Shown here piece by piece: positions 1 to 9,240 of a DNA stretch of 64,000 bases (the stretch's first letter is position 1; each line of letters begins with the position of its first letter). The position numbers and the translations under genes are program-made. Source of the stretch: Halovibrio variabilis (GTDB taxonomy: Bacteria > Pseudomonadota > Gammaproteobacteria > Pseudomonadales > Halomonadaceae); assembly GCF_007991175.1 (NCBI RefSeq), contig NZ_BJXV01000002.1:343194-407193 (forward strand), given 5' to 3'. The notes beneath the pieces were generated by a model. It saw only the letters and a list, made by a program, of their open reading frames with translations, did not search any database and was not told where the DNA came from.

Positions 1-130
1 CAACGGCTAACTGAAACGGCCAAAAGCACAGGTGGCAGGCAACTTCAGCTAGCGCTCTTCTTGCTGACGAGTATACGCTCTAGGCAATAGCTTATGGTAA
101 ACATGTAAGATAACGGTATAAATATTTAGC

Positions 131-165
131 TAAAAATAAAGCCGCTCACCCGTGGGGGCAGCGGC
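131..165 (-). terminator. Probable rho-independent terminator of rsuA
   Basis: A GC-rich inverted repeat (GCCGCT at 141-146, AGCGGC at 160-165) lies 22 bases past the rsuA stop. On the minus strand it is followed by a T-rich stretch at 131-140. It probably ends the amidase-rsuA transcript. The remaining bases 1-130 show no gene or clear signal. Confidence 0.6.
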
Positions 166-187
166 TAAGGAGACCTTAAACAAAGGC

Positions 188-895
188 TCAGAAAAGCGCG
201 ATTTCGTCGGCGGTTAATTCTCGCCACTCGCCGGGCGCCAGGTTGGTATCCAAAACTAAATCACCGATGGAGCTCCGGTGCAGTGAGTTCACGTGATTCC
301 CCAAAGCGGCAAACATACGCTTTACCTGATGGTAACGCCCTTCGGTAATGGTGAGCTCCGCTTGGGTCGGCGATAAAAGCCGCAGCGTTGCCGGGTGCGT
401 CGGCGACTCCTCGCCATCTAACATCAGGCCGTCGGCGACTTGGCCAATCGCCCACTCCGCCGCCGCGCCTTCCATAGGCTCGGCAAGCTCGGCGATATAC
501 ACTTTGGCGCAACGGTGGCGCGGCGACGTAACGCGATGCGACCACTGGCCGTCGTCGGTTAACAACAGCAGGCCCGTGGTATCCACATCTAACCGCCCTA
601 CCGGCTGTAAGCGCTCGACTTTGGGCAGATCAATTAAATCGATCGCTCGTGGATAAAGCCCCCGGCGGGCGTTGCACTCAACGTCGACCGGCTTGTGCAG
701 CATAATGTAGCGTAAACCGACCAGTGCCAGTCGTTCGCCATTCAGCACAACAACATCGTTATCGGTATCGATCTGAGTGGCCGACTGCTTAATCGGCTCA
801 CCGTTCAGGGTGACCTCGCCGTTTTTCAGCGCTCGTTTGGCGAGGCTACGGGTTAACGGCGAGGTTTCACTTAAGAAGCGATCAAGGCGCATCAT
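188..895 (-). CDS. rsuA: 16S rRNA pseudouridine(516) synthase RsuA
   Basis: Small-subunit rRNA pseudouridine synthase that isomerises one uridine in 16S rRNA during ribosome assembly. The 235 aa length is normal for RsuA. An N-terminal S4-like RNA-binding segment (about residues 1-60, beginning MRLDRFLSE) is followed by the catalytic domain with the GRLDVDTTGLLLLTDDG motif, whose Asp after GRL is the family nucleophile. Two adjacent ATG codons could start the protein; the first overlaps the stop of the upstream amidase gene by one base (TAATG), so the pair is probably translationally coupled. RluB/RluE-type paralogues are the alternative, but length and motif spacing favour RsuA. Confidence 0.88.
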   Translation of the reverse strand: MMRLDRFLSETSPLTRSLAKRALKNGEVTLNGEPIKQSATQIDTDNDVVVLNGERLALVGLRYIMLHKPVDVECNARRGLYPRAIDLIDLPKVERLQPVGRLDVDTTGLLLLTDDGQWSHRVTSPRHRCAKVYIAELAEPMEGAAAEWAIGQVADGLMLDGEESPTHPATLRLLSPTQAELTITEGRYHQVKRMFAALGNHVNSLHRSSIGDLVLDTNLAPGEWRELTADEIALF

Positions 896-1722
896 TAACC
901 CACTCCTGGCAGCAGCTCAAAACGGTCGGCATCTTGCCAGGCAGGAAATTTTTCACGAAAAGCATCAAGGGTAGTTTTATCCAGCGTGCCCGTTTCGATA
1001 AACGGGGTATGAGCAGGGTGGTCAATGAGCGGTTCACCTTTAAAGTCGACTAATAAGGAATCGCCACTGTAGGCAAGCCCTTTGGCGTCTTCTCCAACGC
1101 GATTCACACCAATGACATAACTTAAATTTTCTATTGCCCGGGCTTGCAGTAGCGTCCGCCAGGGTTGGCGACGCGGTGCTGGCCAGTTGGCGATACACAG
1201 CAGCGCATCATACTCGAAATGATCGCCTTTCGCAGGCTGCTGACGCATCCACACCGGAAAACGTAAGTCGTAACAAACGCTAAGCAGCAGCTTGAACCCC
1301 TTGAGTTCGACGATTTTACGCTCTGTGCCCATGCCGTAGCGCTCATGCTCACCGGCCATCCGGAATAGGTGTCGCTTGTCGTAATAGGTTAGCTCACCGT
1401 CAGGTGTCGCCCAGATCAGGCGATTATAAAACTCGCCGCCCTCTTCGATCGCCACACTGCCGGTCATCACGCAGTTACGTGCCTGTGCCTGAGCCTGCAA
1501 CCAGGCCACGCTCTGGCTTTGTGCCATTGGCTGGGCCATTTCACGCGAGTTCATGGTAAAACCGGTAGCAAACATTTCCGGCAACACAATCAGGTCGGTA
1601 TCGTGGCTGTCCAATTCACCCAACAATTGTTCCAGGTGGGCATGGTTCGCTTGGGGATCTTCCCAGCGTAAATCGCACTGGACCAGGCTGGTTCTAAGTT
1701 CGCTCGTTCCAAGTTCGCTCAT
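895..1722 (-). CDS. Carbon-nitrogen hydrolase, YafV/omega-amidase type
   Basis: Nitrilase-superfamily amidase of 275 aa, the usual length. The catalytic triad is visible: Glu in VLPEMFATGF, Lys in YYDKRHLF and Cys in SVCYDLRFPVW. The CYDLRFPVW context and overall sequence resemble YafV/Nit2-like omega-amidases, which hydrolyse alpha-ketoglutaramate or alpha-ketosuccinamate, by-products of glutamine transaminases. No signal peptide is seen, so it is cytoplasmic. It is co-directional with and overlaps rsuA. A 72-base gap separates it from the divergent rarD. The exact substrate is inferred from family membership only. Confidence 0.8.
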   Translation of the reverse strand: MSELGTSELRTSLVQCDLRWEDPQANHAHLEQLLGELDSHDTDLIVLPEMFATGFTMNSREMAQPMAQSQSVAWLQAQAQARNCVMTGSVAIEEGGEFYNRLIWATPDGELTYYDKRHLFRMAGEHERYGMGTERKIVELKGFKLLLSVCYDLRFPVWMRQQPAKGDHFEYDALLCIANWPAPRRQPWRTLLQARAIENLSYVIGVNRVGEDAKGLAYSGDSLLVDFKGEPLIDHPAHTPFIETGTLDKTTLDAFREKFPAWQDADRFELLPGVG

Positions 1723-1794
1723 TCAACACCTCCATTCAACCAGTGTTATGACAACGTTTATGATAGATTAGCCTCTTTAAATAATGAGGCTGCT

Positions 1795-2703
1795 ATGCTT
1801 CCTACTCCAACACGCGACCCTGAAGCAGTCAAAGGCGTCATGTTCGGGTTAACCGCCTACACCATGTGGGGCTGTTTTCCACTATTTTTTGCCTTGTTTG
1901 ACGGCGTTCCTGCGTTCGAAATCTTGATTCACCGTATTCTATGGGCATGTATATTTCTAGTTGGTTTAATCACCTTATTGCGCCGCTGGCCGCCGGTGGT
2001 CGCCGCACTGGGGGAGCCCAAACGGCTGGGTCGGGTGTTGGCCTGTGCGTTGCTGATCGCTTTTAACTGGGGCATCTATATCTATGCGGTGGAATCTAAA
2101 CAGGTATTGCAGGCAAGCCTGGGCTACTTCTTAACGCCGCTGGTTAACGTTGCCCTGGGCATGTTGGTACTGCGGGAAGTGATGGCAAAGCTGCAGCTGG
2201 TCGCGCTGGGCTTGGCCACTATCGCCATTGCCACCCAGTTTGTGATGCTCGGCGAGCTGCCTTGGATTAGTTTGGTATTGGCGCTGAGCTTTGGCAGTTA
2301 CGGGCTATTTCGTAAGCAGGTGCCGCTGGACGGACTTTCCGGGCTGTTTGTCGAAACCCTGCTGCTATTCCCCCTCGGCCTTATCGCCTTAGGGTGGCTA
2401 AGTTGGAACGGCAGTTCTCACTTTTTGCAGGATACATCGACCACCGGGCTGTTAATCGCCAGTGGTGCTCTCACGGCGCTGCCACTGATGGCGTTTGCTG
2501 GCGCTGCCCGCCGACTGCGCTTGGCGACCCTGGGGTTTCTGATGTACATCAACCCCAGCATTCAATTTCTTATCGCCCTTAGCGTGTTTGGCGAACCATT
2601 AGGCCTTATCCAGTTGGCGACCTTTGTGCTTATTTGGATTGGGCTCGCGCTCTACTCGTGGTCGGCGTGGCAGTCACGCACGCGCTACGCGGTGGCTAGC
2701 TAA
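1795..2703 (+). CDS. rarD: RarD-type EamA transporter
   Basis: Drug/metabolite transporter superfamily protein of 302 aa with about ten hydrophobic segments forming two EamA repeats. The N-terminal [15 protein letters not shown] and central [20 protein letters not shown] segments are characteristic of the RarD subfamily. It lies in the inner membrane; the substrate is not established for the family and cannot be read from sequence. The start is preceded by GAGG at a suitable distance. The 3' end overlaps the convergent chemoreceptor gene by 30 bases, so the last ten codons of each gene are encoded on opposite strands of the same DNA. Confidence 0.85.
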   Translation: MLPTPTRDPEAVKGVMFGLTAYTMWGCFPLFFALFDGVPAFEILIHRILWACIFLVGLITLLRRWPPVVAALGEPKRLGRVLACALLIAFNWGIYIYAVESKQVLQASLGYFLTPLVNVALGMLVLREVMAKLQLVALGLATIAIATQFVMLGELPWISLVLALSFGSYGLFRKQVPLDGLSGLFVETLLLFPLGLIALGWLSWNGSSHFLQDTSTTGLLIASGALTALPLMAFAGAARRLRLATLGFLMYINPSIQFLIALSVFGEPLGLIQLATFVLIWIGLALYSWSAWQSRTRYAVAS

Positions 2704-4323
2704 CGCCAGCGGTGCCGAGGCATCGGCGATAACCTCTGGCGGGTGATCGCGCTCGGGCTGATAGCCAACGCGGAAGCCGCCCCAGTGTTTGCCCTGAACA
2801 TACACCGGCACAGAAAGGTCGTGCATGATCTCACCGGTATCACGCTTGTAGGTTTGCAGTAGCAATGGCTTTTCATGAGCACCACAGCGACTGCCGGTCG
2901 GGTCATCGAAAATACGTTTGTTGCGGCAGAATTTCAGGTCGTGGGCGTAGTCACCGGTTGGCTCAAGGCTGACCGCTTTATTGTGAGTGGGCACATAGCC
3001 CTGGCGGTCACAGGCGATGGCATAGCTTAAACCAAGTTGAGTGAGCAAAGGCTCTTGCAGATCCGGCAGGTACCTGTCCGTGAAACTATCAAAGCCGGTT
3101 TTATACTGCGGCGGCTGAGTGTCGGGAATTTGTTCATAGCGGGGCTGGAAAAGCGTCGTGCCTGCAAGCTCACCACTGGCGATGGCTTTTTCAAATAGCT
3201 TGCCCAGCTTATCAGCGGTTGATCGCGCGGCATGAAACACTTGCTGGTGACGCCCTTCTAAATGCTGCTGCGCAAGTTCACCGTCGACCCCTTCCGCGGC
3301 CTCCATGAGTGATCGCGCCTGCTCAGCTAGGTCGTGCATGTTGCGATTGCCTTCATCGACATCGTCTTCCAACTGACGCAGGCTATCTGCCACGGTTTGG
3401 CTGTGCTGACGAGTGTTTTCCATCGCATCGGCGACGCGGGTAATTTCACTCTGCACCTGGTCAAATTCTTGGGTCATTGTCCCCAGACTGCTGCCGACTC
3501 CTTGTAACCCTTTGGAACGCTCGCTGATACGCGTCATTAAATCGCCCATCGTGACCACTACCGATTGACCGCTCTCATGCATGTCTTTCACTAACTCATC
3601 GACGCTTTGCGTTGCAGTAGAGGTTTTTAGTGCCAAATTGCGCACTTCACCCGCAACCACTGCAAACCCTCGCCCGTGTTCACCAGCGCGTGCCGCTTCA
3701 ATTGACGCGTTGAGCGAGAGTAAATGCGTCTGTTCGGCAATATCCTCGATCATCGAGGTAACGCTACGTACGCGCTCAATTTTATCGTTCAGCGCGGTGA
3801 GCATCTCCAGCGCTTGATTGGAGCGGTCGGCAACATCACTCATGTCCTGGACAATATCATCCAGTTCGGCATGGTTGTGATGGCTAGCTTCCCGAGCACT
3901 CTCTGCCAGCGCCGCTACTTGGCTGGCGCTGGCGCTGACCTGCATAATAGCGGCATTAATGGCGGTCATGCTTGATGACGCCTCGCGGGCCATGGTCTCT
4001 TGCTGGGTAAGGCGGTGATCCATCAGGTCGGCATAGTGCGAGACTTCTGCCGAGGCAATCGCAGTGCTGCTGGCACGGTTCATTAGCCGGTATGCCATGG
4101 CGCGCAGCGAGCGGTAATCACGCAGTGACTTGACGCCACGCTGGTGCTGTTCAAGGCGGTGCTGACCAGCGCGGTGCACGCCCTCAAAAACGCTCAACAA
4201 CAGGGCCCCACCGCCGAAAGCGGCACTCACCAACGCCGCATACCCCCAGAGGCCACCTTGGGCGGCAAGCACAGCCGACAGTACCAACAACAGTAACGGA
4301 ACCAGCAATAGCATTATGCGCAT
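2674..4323 (-). CDS. Methyl-accepting chemotaxis protein with C-terminal domain
   Basis: Chemoreceptor-like protein of 549 aa. Two N-terminal membrane segments lie within about the first 50 residues with almost no periplasmic loop, so there is no periplasmic ligand-binding domain. A long coiled-coil signalling region follows; its hairpin tip is clear ([19 protein letters not shown] followed by [15 protein letters not shown]). After the coiled coil there is a further region of roughly 150 residues, rich in aromatic, Cys and His residues ([20 protein letters not shown]), ending in a Cache/PAS-like WGGFRVGY segment. This may be a cytoplasmic sensory domain placed after the signalling domain. No che genes are nearby. 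Confidence 0.88.
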   Translation of the reverse strand: MRIMLLLVPLLLLVLSAVLAAQGGLWGYAALVSAAFGGGALLLSVFEGVHRAGQHRLEQHQRGVKSLRDYRSLRAMAYRLMNRASSTAIASAEVSHYADLMDHRLTQQETMAREASSSMTAINAAIMQVSASASQVAALAESAREASHHNHAELDDIVQDMSDVADRSNQALEMLTALNDKIERVRSVTSMIEDIAEQTHLLSLNASIEAARAGEHGRGFAVVAGEVRNLALKTSTATQSVDELVKDMHESGQSVVVTMGDLMTRISERSKGLQGVGSSLGTMTQEFDQVQSEITRVADAMENTRQHSQTVADSLRQLEDDVDEGNRNMHDLAEQARSLMEAAEGVDGELAQQHLEGRHQQVFHAARSTADKLGKLFEKAIASGELAGTTLFQPRYEQIPDTQPPQYKTGFDSFTDRYLPDLQEPLLTQLGLSYAIACDRQGYVPTHNKAVSLEPTGDYAHDLKFCRNKRIFDDPTGSRCGAHEKPLLLQTYKRDTGEIMHDLSVPVYVQGKHWGGFRVGYQPERDHPPEVIADASAPLALASHRVARA

Positions 4324-4570
4324 GAGGTGATCTCTTTTGTTGACGTTATTGAGTGAAGATTACCTTGCAGAAAGCATGATTAACTTTCCTTTATTTCTAA
4401 GCTTAACGGGTTACACAGTTTAAATAACTAGCACTTTGGGAGGGGAAGATGAATGTTGTGCAAAGGTGCTCGTCTGTCACCGCTGTATTGAAGCACAAAT
4501 GAATATAAGCACTGACACAAAATGAATTATCACTTACCCTCACTGCTTAGCCATAAAACCACTGGACCCC

Positions 4571-6271
4571 ATGCTTAAGCGCTATTTGCCCATTTTGACG
4601 TGGTTGCCCCACTACCATAAGCGCCTGTTGGGCGCTGACCTCTTAGCAGGGTTGATTGTCACAGTGATGGTCATTCCCCAGTCACTTGCCTATGCGCTGC
4701 TCGCCGGCTTACCGGCGGTGGTTGGGCTGTATGCCAGCATTCTTCCCCAGCTAATCTATACGCTGTTTGGCACTAGCCGAACGCTAGCAGTAGGCCCCGT
4801 CGCGATTATTGCCCTGATGACCGGTGCGGCGCTCTCCTCTGTCGCCATGCCTGGCACAGACACCTATTTACAGGCGGCGCTCATTCTCTCACTGCTTTCT
4901 GGCGGCATGCTGGTGGCGATGGGATTAATGAAAATGGGCTTTTTTAGTAATTTTCTCAGCCACCCTGTCATTTCGGGCTTTTTAACGGCGTCGGGCATTT
5001 TAATCGCCGCCAGCCAGTTGGGCAGTTTGCTAGGGGTGGAAAGCAGTGGCTTTACCTTGGTGGAGCGCCTCATGACGCTGGTACCCAACTTCGCCACCTT
5101 TAATCTGCCCACCCTGCTGATCGGCAGCGGTACGCTGGTGTTTTTGATTACGATACGCCGTTTTGGCAAAGCCACACTACATAAAGCCGGCTTGCCCCTT
5201 ACCCTGGCGGACCTAATCGCCAAATCCGGGCCGGTATTTGCAGTCGTTGTCACCTCTTTAGTGACCTGGCACTGGCAATTAGCCGCTAGCGGCGTTGCGG
5301 TGGTGGGGGAAATTCCTGGTGGTTTACCGGCGCTGAGTTTCCCCTGGGGCGACTATTCGCTCTGGCGCGCGCTGTTAATTCCCGCGCTGCTGATTAGCCT
5401 CGTCGGCTTTGTCGAGTCGGTCTCCATGGGTCAGATGCTGGCGGCAAAACGACGTCAACGCATTTCACCCAATCAAGAATTGATCGGTCTGGGGGCCACC
5501 AATCTGGCCGCCGGTTTATCGAGTGGCATGCCGGTTACTGGCGGGCTTTCGCGCACAGTGATCAACTATGATGCGGGCGCGCAAACACCCGCCGCGGGGG
5601 CATTTGCGGCACTGGGTATCGCGCTGGTGACAATGTCGTTTACCGGTTGGCTCTTCTATCTGCCCATCGCGACACTGGCCGCGACGATTACCGTTTCGAT
5701 CTTGACGCTTGTCGATATTCCCATGCTGCGCCAAACCTGGCGCTATTCGCGCAGCGACTTTGCCGCCATGGCAGTGACCATTCTGCTGACGTTATGCGAA
5801 GGGGTTGAGGCTGGCATTATTGGCGGTGTCACCCTGTCTATTGCACTATTTTTATACCGCACAAGCCGCCCCCACAGCGCGCTGGTGGGACGCGTTCCTG
5901 ACACCGAGCATTTTCGCAACACGGAACGTCACGATGTGGAAACGGTTAGCAATGTGGCGCTTCTACGCATCGACGAGAGCCTCTACTTTGCCAACGCGCG
6001 CTATTTAGAGGACACCGTTTATAACCTTGTCGCGAGCCAACCTGAGCTGGAACACGTTGTGTTGATCTGTTCGGCAGTCAATTTAATTGATGCCTCGGCG
6101 CTTGAGAGCCTAGAGGCTATCAATGCCCGCTTAAAAGACTCCGATGTAAAACTGCACTTATCCGAGGTAAAAGGCCCGGTGATGGATCAGCTTAAGAAGA
6201 GTGATTTTTTAGAGGCGCTGACCGGACGCGTCTTTCTCAGTACTTATGCCGCCTGGCGTGAATTTTCCTGA
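4571..6271 (+). CDS. SulP family anion transporter with STAS domain
   Basis: Inner-membrane anion transporter of 566 aa. The N-terminal 400 or so residues are strongly hydrophobic, with the family motifs PQSLAYALLAGLPAVVGLY and TGGLSRTVINYDAGAQTP. A C-terminal STAS domain covers about residues 465-560 (LRIDESLYFANARYLED and INLIDASALESLEAINARL-like strands). SulP proteins move sulfate, bicarbonate or dicarboxylates; sequence alone does not decide which. No carbonic anhydrase or sulfate-assimilation gene is adjacent. The following gene, 92 bases downstream, encodes another STAS-containing membrane protein. The 247-base upstream gap holds a possible 17-codon ORF with a strong Shine-Dalgarno (see findings). 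Confidence 0.88.
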   Translation: MLKRYLPILTWLPHYHKRLLGADLLAGLIVTVMVIPQSLAYALLAGLPAVVGLYASILPQLIYTLFGTSRTLAVGPVAIIALMTGAALSSVAMPGTDTYLQAALILSLLSGGMLVAMGLMKMGFFSNFLSHPVISGFLTASGILIAASQLGSLLGVESSGFTLVERLMTLVPNFATFNLPTLLIGSGTLVFLITIRRFGKATLHKAGLPLTLADLIAKSGPVFAVVVTSLVTWHWQLAASGVAVVGEIPGGLPALSFPWGDYSLWRALLIPALLISLVGFVESVSMGQMLAAKRRQRISPNQELIGLGATNLAAGLSSGMPVTGGLSRTVINYDAGAQTPAAGAFAALGIALVTMSFTGWLFYLPIATLAATITVSILTLVDIPMLRQTWRYSRSDFAAMAVTILLTLCEGVEAGIIGGVTLSIALFLYRTSRPHSALVGRVPDTEHFRNTERHDVETVSNVALLRIDESLYFANARYLEDTVYNLVASQPELEHVVLICSAVNLIDASALESLEAINARLKDSDVKLHLSEVKGPVMDQLKKSDFLEALTGRVFLSTYAAWREFS

Positions 6272-6363
6272 GCGTGCGCTGTGAAGCTTTTACTAACGCC
6301 TGTTTGAATGCATCATAAGCGTGTTAACTAGCGCATCAGTATTAATTAGGCCAAGGAGCGGGG

Positions 6364-7479
6364 ATGCCAAGCGAGTGGATAGCACGCCGTGATGAATCAC
6401 TCACGTTGCAGGGTGAGTGGACGCTTGCCAATTACCGGTGCATTAAAGCCGAGCTTCGTCAGCAGCACATCAGTCAAGCGACAGGCGCTATTTCGTTGGC
6501 AGCGATCACCCGGCTCGACACCGCGGGCGCCGTTCTTATTGTCGAACTTATCGGCGTCGAAAAAGCGCATTCGGTCGCTAAATGGGCAACTGAACTGCCT
6601 AAAGTGCAGCAGGCCCTACTTATACGTATTGCCGAGGCCATGCAAGCGCCGCTCATCGTTGACCCGCCCGCCTATTCGCGTATCAACCAAACGCTTGCCA
6701 ACATTGGTCAGCACATGGCGGGGCTATGGGCGCAGCAGCGTCAGTTGTTGGCATTTATCGGCCTGGTGATTGCCACCCTTTTCCATCTGGCATTGCGGCC
6801 ACACCGCTGGCGGGTGACCGCCACGGTGGCCCATGTTCAGCAGAGCGGCCTTAATGCGGTACCCATCGTCGCCCTGCTAACGTTCATGGTTGGGGCAGTA
6901 GTGGCGTTCCTTGGCGCTACCGTTTTGCAGGATTTTGGCGCCACGGTGTATACCATCGACCTTGTGGCTTTCTCTTTTCTACGTGAGTTTGGTGTTTTGC
7001 TAGCCGCCATTCTCTTGGCTGGGCGCACCGCCAGCGCCTTTACGGCGCAAATTGGCGCCATGAAATCCAACGAAGAAATAGATGCCCTGCAGGCGCAGGG
7101 GCTGGACCCCATCGAGCTATTGGTACTGCCCCGCGTGATGGCAATGCTGATTAGCCTGCCGCTGCTCACCTTTGTAGGCATGCTCAGCGGTTTAGCCGGT
7201 GGCGCCATGGTGGCGTCGTTGTCACTGGATATTTCGCTGGGCCAGTTTATCGCAACGCTGCAAAAAGACGTCTCGGTGACGCACTTTTTGGTAGGCCTAA
7301 GCAAGGCGCCGGTGTTTGCCTTTGTGATTGCCGTTATCGGCTGCCTTGAAGGCTTTAAGGTCAGCGGCAGCGCACAATCGGTGGGCGAACACACGACTTC
7401 CAGTGTCGTTCAGTCGATTTTTATGGTGATTCTGATTGATGCCGTCGCCGCGCTGTTCTTTATGGAGATGGGCTGGTGA
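6364..7479 (+). CDS. MlaE family lipid ABC permease with fused STAS domain
   Basis: Permease subunit of a Mce/Mla-type phospholipid transporter, 371 aa. The C-terminal 260 residues are a typical MlaE permease (GLNAVPIVALLTFMVGAVVAF, GRTASAFTAQIGAMKSNEEIDAL). The first 100 or so residues are an extra STAS-like domain (motif RLDTAGAVLIVELIG), equivalent to a separate MlaB subunit fused to the permease. A strong AAGGAG lies before the ATG. The stop overlaps the GTG start of the ATPase gene. The four-gene layout (permease, ATPase, Mce protein, lipoprotein) differs from the canonical mlaFEDCB operon: there is no mlaC, and a PqiC-like lipoprotein is present instead. Confidence 0.88.
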   Translation: MPSEWIARRDESLTLQGEWTLANYRCIKAELRQQHISQATGAISLAAITRLDTAGAVLIVELIGVEKAHSVAKWATELPKVQQALLIRIAEAMQAPLIVDPPAYSRINQTLANIGQHMAGLWAQQRQLLAFIGLVIATLFHLALRPHRWRVTATVAHVQQSGLNAVPIVALLTFMVGAVVAFLGATVLQDFGATVYTIDLVAFSFLREFGVLLAAILLAGRTASAFTAQIGAMKSNEEIDALQAQGLDPIELLVLPRVMAMLISLPLLTFVGMLSGLAGGAMVASLSLDISLGQFIATLQKDVSVTHFLVGLSKAPVFAFVIAVIGCLEGFKVSGSAQSVGEHTTSSVVQSIFMVILIDAVAALFFMEMGW

Positions 7480-8279
7480 CGAATTCAGATAAACCAACAG
7501 AGCAAACCAGCCAACCGGTCATTAAGGTTCGGGGCTTGATCAATCGATTTGGCTCTGTTGTCGTTCACGATAATTTGGATCTAACCCTTAAACGCGGGGA
7601 AATTCTCGGTGTTGTGGGCGGTTCTGGTACCGGTAAATCGGTGCTTTTGCGCAGTATCATTGGTTTGAAACGCCCTAACGGCGGCACGGTAGAGGTGTTG
7701 GGCACTCCGCTGAATACGCTTGGCGAAGCGGAGCGCAGCCAAATAGAACGCCGCTTTGGCGTGCTGTTTCAACGCGGCGCGCTATTTAGCTCGCTGAATC
7801 TGCAGGAGAACGTTGCGCTACCGCTGATTGAGCACGCTAAATTACCGCGGGAAGATGCCGAACACCTCGCTCGGGTCAAGCTTGCGCTGGTCGGCCTTTC
7901 CCCGGAAGCAGCGCTTCAATTTCCTGAGTCGCTGTCTGGCGGCATGGTCAAGCGCGCTGCTTTGGCCCGAGCCTTAGCACTTGATCCTGATATTCTATTT
8001 CTCGATGAACCCACTGCAGGATTGGACCCTATCGGCGCAGCCGCCTTCGATCAGTTGCTGGTAACGCTTCGCGATGCGCTGGGTTTCAGCGTTTTCCTGG
8101 TCACCCACGACCTGGACACCCTGTATGCCGCCTGTGATCGGGTAGCGGTGCTGTCGCAAAAACACGTCTTAGTAGTGGACACTATCGACAAGGTGGCCGA
8201 AACCCAGGACGAATGGATTCAAGACTACTTTCACGGGCCTCGCGGGCGAGCCGCTCAGCGCGCACATAACGATTACTAG
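7476..8279 (+). CDS. ABC transporter ATP-binding protein, MlaF type
   Basis: Cytoplasmic ATPase of the Mce-type transporter, 267 aa. The Walker A motif is GGSGTGKSV, the signature is LSGGMVKRAALARAL (the LSGGM variant usual for MlaF) and the Walker B is DILFLDEPTAGLDPI. The H-loop follows in LVTHDLD. The start is a GTG whose last two bases begin the upstream TGA stop, so the permease and ATPase are translationally coupled. The Mce-domain gene follows 19 bases later behind a clear AGGAG. Confidence 0.9.
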   Translation: MTNSDKPTEQTSQPVIKVRGLINRFGSVVVHDNLDLTLKRGEILGVVGGSGTGKSVLLRSIIGLKRPNGGTVEVLGTPLNTLGEAERSQIERRFGVLFQRGALFSSLNLQENVALPLIEHAKLPREDAEHLARVKLALVGLSPEAALQFPESLSGGMVKRAALARALALDPDILFLDEPTAGLDPIGAAAFDQLLVTLRDALGFSVFLVTHDLDTLYAACDRVAVLSQKHVLVVDTIDKVAETQDEWIQDYFHGPRGRAAQRAHNDY

Positions 8280-8298
8280 CGACCAGGAGTAACAGCAG

Positions 8299-9240
8299 AT
8301 GGAAACCCGCGCGCATCACGTGTTAATTGGTCTATTTACCTTGGGTACCGCCGCGGCTGCACTGCTGTTTGCGCTGTGGATGAACTATGCCGCGGGCGAG
8401 CGCAGCTACCATCCCTATCGCATCCTTTTTGAACGCAGCGTTAGCGGTTTATCAGAAGGCAGTACGGTGCAGTACAACGGCATTGAAGTCGGTGAAGTCA
8501 CCGAACTAACCCTGAACCCTGACGACCCACGCCAAGTCATTGCCAGTATCCGGGTCTACGATGATACGCCGATAAAATCGGACACCCGCGCTAAGCTGGC
8601 CATTACCAGCATCACCGGCAGCATGTCCGTTCAACTCCATGGTGGATCGCCAGAAAGTCCGATGTTGATTGACCAAACCGACGACAATGTACCGTTTATT
8701 CAGGCAGACCCTTCACCCATCGCCACGCTGTTCGATGAAGGCGAAGAAATGATCGAAAACATCAATTCAATTCTGATTAGCGTTAACCAACTGTTTGACG
8801 ACAGTAACCGCGAGCAGGCGGGCAATATCCTGACTAACATTGCCCAGATCACTGACATGATTGCCTCCCAGCAGGACGCTTTAAACCAAAACATGGCGTT
8901 TTTTGGTGAGGCGTCTCGCCAGGCAACGACCACTCTCGACAGTATCGATGCACTGAGCCAGGAAGCGATACAGTTGCTGCGTCAAGATGGCCGACTGGTG
9001 ATGCTGAGCGCCGCCGACGCAAGCCGCGATGTGGCACGTGCGGCGCAGCGCATCGAGCAGTTAGTGGAGACTAACGCTGGGGCTATTGAAGGCAGTTTAC
9101 AGGGCGCGCAGGATATTGCCCCGGCGCTGTCGTCACTGCGCTCCACGCTCGATACGCTGGATCGTATTACCCGCCAGCTAGAGGAGAGCCCAACCGACTT
9201 TTTCCTCGGCCGTGATCAGGTAGAGGAGTTTCGCCCATGA
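8299..9240 (+). CDS. MlaD/Mce domain substrate-binding protein
   Basis: Single-pass inner-membrane protein of 313 aa with a periplasmic MCE domain. One N-terminal membrane anchor (about residues 8-30) precedes the MCE domain (about 38-118, motifs VSGLSEGSTVQYNGIEVGEV and ITSITGSMSVQLHGG). About 180 residues of mostly helical sequence follow. MlaD-type proteins form a hexameric ring carrying lipid across the periplasm. The long helical tail suggests a bridging or barrel extension, as in LetB/PqiB-like proteins. It overlaps the next lipoprotein gene by four bases (ATGA). Confidence 0.85.
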   Translation: METRAHHVLIGLFTLGTAAAALLFALWMNYAAGERSYHPYRILFERSVSGLSEGSTVQYNGIEVGEVTELTLNPDDPRQVIASIRVYDDTPIKSDTRAKLAITSITGSMSVQLHGGSPESPMLIDQTDDNVPFIQADPSPIATLFDEGEEMIENINSILISVNQLFDDSNREQAGNILTNIAQITDMIASQQDALNQNMAFFGEASRQATTTLDSIDALSQEAIQLLRQDGRLVMLSAADASRDVARAAQRIEQLVETNAGAIEGSLQGAQDIAPALSSLRSTLDTLDRITRQLEESPTDFFLGRDQVEEFRP

